Assembly: GCA_039654915.1 (NCBI GenBank)
Contig: CM077597.1
Location: 35,376,001 to 35,440,000, forward strand
Source: Aquilaria yunnanensis
Taxonomy: Eukaryota; Streptophyta; Magnoliopsida; Malvales; Thymelaeaceae
Reading direction: 5' to 3'
DNA: 64,000 nucleotides
Within the stretch, counting starts at the first letter, position 1, and every line of letters begins with the position of its first letter. Made by a program: the position numbers and the translations under genes. Below are positions 59,750 to 64,000 of this stretch, in pieces. The notes under the pieces were generated by a model. That model worked only from the letters and a program-made list of their open reading frames with translations, did not search any database and was not told the origin of the DNA.

Positions 59750-62105
59750 TATGCAATGCATGCTAGTCATAGGGCTTAAGTCTTTTTTGGCATGCGTAGG
59801 ACATAGGGGAGGGGTACTGAGGTGCGTTAGGACACTGCCAGGACACTTGGGCATGTACCCAGGATACCTAACAGCACCTAGCTTGTTAACTCTTAAAGGT
59901 TCATGTTCTTTGAAACAAGCTGAGCACCTATATGGGTTCATATGTTCATTTCATGACAAATACTAGCTCATGATCAAGTATATGCATGGCAACCAAAACA
60001 CCAATCCAAGTTTTGAAAACTATGTTTTATATGCACATATCTTGCACACTCATACTTGTCTTGCCAAGCTTACCCTGAGGCATCCTAATGCAGTCATGGC
60101 AGAGAGCATACATATACTCTCCACTAGTTCATACTTGATCACACTTATATATAGGCATTCACCACATCATACAAGCTTAGGCACTCATGTGGATAGGTAA
60201 GCCTACCTTAGACCCTCCTTACACACTTGTACTCTAAAGCACCCATGCACACACTAGTGCGCCCAAAGGTGCAATTAAATACTTACATGCACTTAACATC
60301 ACTAAACAACATCTTGGCACAACATAAACATGCATTTTCATACTAGATCAAGTTCATATGTTGAGTACTTTATTAGATACACATATATACCTAGGTGAGC
60401 CTACCATGGGCCACCCACACAAACCCCATATGAGACTTACTCATAATACAACACATCCATAATTTAGGCACCATAAGTGCGCATCATCCAAAACACATAC
60501 ATAGAACTTGGTAGGCCTACTAAGAACACCAAAACATCCTACCATCCAAAAGTGCACACTTACATGCCCTTTTACTTATGCATACCCGAGAGTCATCATA
60601 ATCACTTGGAGCATGACTATAGTCTCTAAAACAACACAAACTACCAAACATATGGTTAACAAGGCAAGCCACAACATGTATTCCATAGAACACTTTTCCA
60701 CTTTGCTAGACCTTTTTGCCACAAAGTCTAAACAAGTAATGCCTGCAATGAATAAGATCACACACATTAGCTTGATATACAAGCAACTCATATCACTTAT
60801 ACTATTGAGCAAGACATACATTAATACAATGCCTTACACAACTTGAAAGAGTGTTTTTCACTCTTGACTTTCTTACTTCTCAAGCAAGTCTTTTCCTACA
60901 TACATAAAAGGTTGGGAAATGAGTATGAAACTTAGTAAGGATTCCATATGGCTTCCAAAGCCTAACATAGATTAAGTATTCAACTTAGTTGAGTACATCC
61001 AAGCTCCTGCAAAGAAAACAAAAAAACATAAAGAACACAACACATGTATGCATATAACAACAATGATAATCTAAAGGGTTAGCATGCACAAACAAGCAAA
61101 GAAGCATACATTAACACACACCCCTAAACACGAATGCCAAAAAGGGCTTAGTAAGCATAAATTGCTAACACATGGATTCGGTTAACCTTTCTACATTTCC
61201 TATTAAGTCTGAGAGCTCCCTAGCATGGGAATTGAGTTGGCCTACTCAACTCCTAGCCCTACTGCTTGCCTTACATAGCTAATTAGCATAATAAACATAG
61301 TTGCCAAAGTAACCCTACCCCTTATAGCATCCTTATGATCCTTTGGTATTCGGATCTATCACCTAAGAGCCCAAATACCCACAATCAAACATAGTTTCAC
61401 CATGGAACTTAGTGAGTAAGATGAATCCTTACCTCAACCCTAGCAACTCTTGTTGCCCAAAAGCTTAAAGGCTTGAAATGTACTGTTTTTAGCTTATTGT
61501 TGCTTGAACTTATCCTCCTAGCTCAAATGGCTCACAATTTCATCAAGACCACAAGCCATCACCCTAATTGTCTTAGTTACACTTAGCAACCTCTTAAAAC
61601 CATCAAGAACAAGAGCCTGAATGTTCATTAATAAAGGTACATGGCTGGATGAAGAAGGAGGTGTAAGTGGAAACATGTCAAGGGTGAGTGGTAGCATGAG
61701 GGTGGCTGGATGTGGCCAAGTGGCCTAAAAAATGGCTTAACACTAGTTTAGCAAGCCCATTTTTATGCATGTAGCATTTAAGCCACACATAAGAGATTTC
61801 TTCATTTAAACCACTTAATTAGTCATCTGAAACTTCTAATTGAGTCCCTTAAGTTCATAAATCATCATTTGCATCTCCTTTCATCTTGGCCAAGGAACAA
61901 TTTGAATCCAAGAGTCTCCAACACTCAACATACAATCAAGTTTCAATCAAAATGTCTTCTGCATCTGTTGCTTCTTGGCCGAGTTATCCTTGAACCCCAA
62001 AAAGGTTTCAATTCTCAAGCTTCACTTAACTTTAATCTCTTAAGTTTTCAATTCTCATAGCCCATGCTTTAATCACTTAGGAAAATAAAGGGCATTATAA
62101 TAATC
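59750..62105 (-). repeat. Old long LTR-like region related to family W
   Basis: The minus strand holds the same landmark as the W LTR at 54055-54170: TTGCAGG, then a gap, GAATCC(T)TACT(A/G)AG and CTCAT..CCCA. Neither end is clean; the left boundary near 59750 is a guess and 59661-59750 is unassigned. No genes are recognised; the open frames are short and lack motifs. Confidence 0.4.
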
Positions 62106-62880
62106 ATAATAAATAAGGGCTGAAAATAAAACCCACCCCCCCATACATAAATTGTGCATTGCCCTCAATGTACTAACGTGGAAAATAAAGTGATAAAGAA
62201 TGAGTGATAGAAATTGATACTGCCCTTGAAAAAAAAATTGCTTATCTCACAAGTCGACATTCTAAAAGTAGTCCTATAAAGATTGTTAATTCATTCTTTT
62301 CAATAAAAAATTTGAAGGCTTCCAAAGAAAATAGAAGAAATAATCAACCACAAAATATATGAGAAGGAACATAAACAAATATCAGTAAACTAATATGAAA
62401 CAGTAGAAATAAAGTAAGAGTAATCAATGCTTTAATATCAAAACATAACATAAATAACAGAAGTATAAATAGAAATAGAAAATATGAATAACAATAATAT
62501 CCATAGTGACATAGCCGTGAAATATAAATAAAAGAATGTCATGGATTGCAAAGGATCAAACATCTTCAAGAGGTGGAATGCTAGAAAAGGTGCTTAGAGC
62601 CGTCATCATTGGTGTAGGTACAGTGGGATCCTTAGTAACCCTAGCTATAGTACTCAGCTTCTCTATCATCAGACCAGCTCTTATACACCCAACCTCCTCA
62701 GGAGCAGCAGTAGCATCAATAGTAGCAGTCTCAATTGCTTTCTCCTCCACTCTTTCCTCATCCCTCTCCTCCCCAGCGATAGAACTCAACTCGGTCCACT
62801 CAGTCAATGGTAGAACAATCGTGGCCTCTTCTCTCTTCTTGATAACTTACATGTTGGTGCCATTTTGCTCATCCAAACTT
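62106..62880 (-). pseudogene. 3' internal remnant of a gypsy element with a short acidic coding piece
   Basis: On the minus strand an 83-codon frame (62807-62556) is acidic and Ala/Glu/Thr-rich (EERVEEKAIETATID) and ends in PPLEDV before a stop. It is followed by noncoding sequence and GTATGGGGGGGTGGG (62133-62148 region), a purine tract like that before Athila-type LTRs (compare the GAGGGCAATGCACAATTTATG leading into it). The opposite frame 62536-62925 is its shadow. Family uncertain. Confidence 0.35.
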
Positions 62881-62882
62881 TG

Positions 62883-64000
62883 TGTTACCACCTCACAAAA
62901 TGGGAGAATTACAAGTGTGTCGTAATGGCTAAAAACCATTATAATGTGTAATTCTCATCATAGTGATTGAAGTGTGGGGGGTAAAAGGCATGATCAACAC
63001 CTCCTTAAAAGTGTTCCAAGTTGGTAACTGGTCCCCAAGAAAAGCCTTAAGGATTGCTTGTTTGTCAAGCAACCTATGGACTTTTTTGTAAGGTTTTGGA
63101 AATTTGGGTACTCAATTGCAAAACTCTCAAGAAAGAGACTTGGAGAGTTTTGGGAAGGATATGAATGGTACGAAAGTTCTATTGGAGGACCAAATTGCTC
63201 ATGGGAGACAAGTTTGGACAAAGGAAACACTAAAGGCAATAAGGACCTAAATGTCCTAGTGTAAACCCTCAGGTGTTCAAGCTTTTGACTTAAGTCTAAG
63301 GGTGGAATTGTGGGGTTATCCCACTATGGGGAGGCAGCCAAGACATAGTAATTAGTCAAAAATGTTGGGCACATGTGTACCAATGAGTTTAAGACAAAGA
63401 AACCATAATTAGTAAAAAGGAAAATGATATAAAGCAAGGTTAAGCTTGTTTAAGTGTGTTTTGGTGCCCTTAAGCTCATTTAGGGCCATTTAAGTGGCCA
63501 AATCACTTATCCCTCTCTCATTTTCGTCCTCCCCCAGCCCAAGAACACAACCATACTTCCTCCATAGCCACCACACCTTCAAACTTGCAATTGATTGAAA
63601 TTGAAGGCAAAAGGAAGCAATTGGAACCAAACTAGAGCTATTTCTTGGATACTTCAAGGATCAAGCTTGAGTTTCAGCCTACCCACTTTGGTAAGGGTTC
63701 TCTTGCTCTCATGGACTTTTTTCTTCAATTTTCAAACATCCATGGAGCTAGGGCTAAGCTTGGAAGAGAGCCATGTGCTTGATGAACCAAGCTTAGTGAG
63801 GGGAGTGCACTTATTGAAGGTTTTGTGACCTAGTGTGAAGTGCACAATGATGGCAGTAAAGTGAGGGTTTCTAGAGACCAAAGTTAGTACTAACTAGTGT
63901 TAAAATCCTCCTAAGACCAAGCATTAGCTTGAGGAGGGCTGCCATAGTGATTTGGTTATGTTTATTATGTGTTTTATGGACTAACCTATGGTATATTGTT
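62883..64000 (+). mobile_element. Family A LTR, left part, continues past the window
   Basis: Starts TGTTACCACCTCAC and follows 4180-5241 and the reverse of 5242-7730 closely, continuing past the point where the first copy is interrupted (GGGCTGCCATAGTGATTTGG). CTTTG precedes it as the possible TSD; the other end is outside. A likely donor, CACTTTG|GTAAGG, is near 63690. Confidence 0.8.

Noticed and set aside
62536..62925. 129-codon serine/valine-rich frame with membrane-like segments
   Set aside because: It is opposite an acidic frame with better gypsy context, and it runs into the start of the family A LTR.
1..64000. Host genes, tRNA/rRNA genes, CRISPR arrays
   Set aside because: No frame outside mobile elements shows a recognisable host domain, no cloverleaf or rRNA sequence was noticed, and repeats are not of the short-spacer kind. 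The tRNA-like words found are retrotransposon primer sites.

Overview
The window looks like nuclear DNA of a flowering plant, from a repeat-dense (heterochromatin-like) region. I found no convincing host gene, tRNA or rRNA. Almost everything I can identify belongs to LTR retrotransposons, mostly old, nested and full of stop codons and frameshifts. The species cannot be named from sequence alone. The families (Athila/Tat-type, chromovirus-type with very long LTRs, a gag-only gypsy derivative, and a Copia element) are typical of angiosperm genomes.

Layout. 1-3625 is a GC-rich 3' end of an LTR retrotransposon: polypurine tract at 2782-2794 and LTR at 2795-~3625 on the + strand. Inside it lies a spliced gene on the opposite strand (1-1967, four exons, running off the window), with its own TATA box at 2243-2252. 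From about 3690 the sequence becomes AT-rich. 4180-8912 is a solo-LTR-like copy of a ~2.4 kb LTR (family A) interrupted by an inverted second copy (5242-7730) with a perfect target-site duplication (TSD), GCCAT. 8913-29101 is a decayed Athila/Tat-type element whose integrase reading frame is split by a 9.1 kb nest: a ~2.6 kb solo LTR (14551-23651, TSD TTAAC), containing a gag-only gypsy element (16369-22857), containing a Copia-family solo LTR (20521-21934, TSD GTTCC). 29111-32248 repeats the Athila 3' region and LTR in tandem.

33475-38130 is a long chromovirus-type LTR broken by a second Copia solo LTR (36113-37528, TSD CAGCC). 38611-43826 holds further long LTRs, one with a 190-bp tandem duplication. 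44247-55786 is the parent-type Copia element with a recognisable but dead polyprotein. Both of its LTRs carry solo LTRs of other families (44788-47184, and 52819-55142 with TSD GCATA). 55787-57230 is the 3' end of a chromovirus in inverse orientation. 57427-59660 is an inverted Athila LTR plus 3' region, 59750-62880 an older inverted gypsy remnant, and 62883-64000 the start of another family A LTR.

The genes do not form a pathway. They are gag, protease, reverse transcriptase, RNase H and integrase remnants at different stages of decay. The best candidates for less-described biology are the antisense spliced gene with its own promoter in the 3' part of the first element, the gag-only element that keeps a polyprotein-like C-terminal tail after two membrane-like reading frames, and the inverted nested LTR pair that would make long double-stranded RNA if transcribed. 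LTR family names (A, Z, W, O, V, T2) are my own labels.
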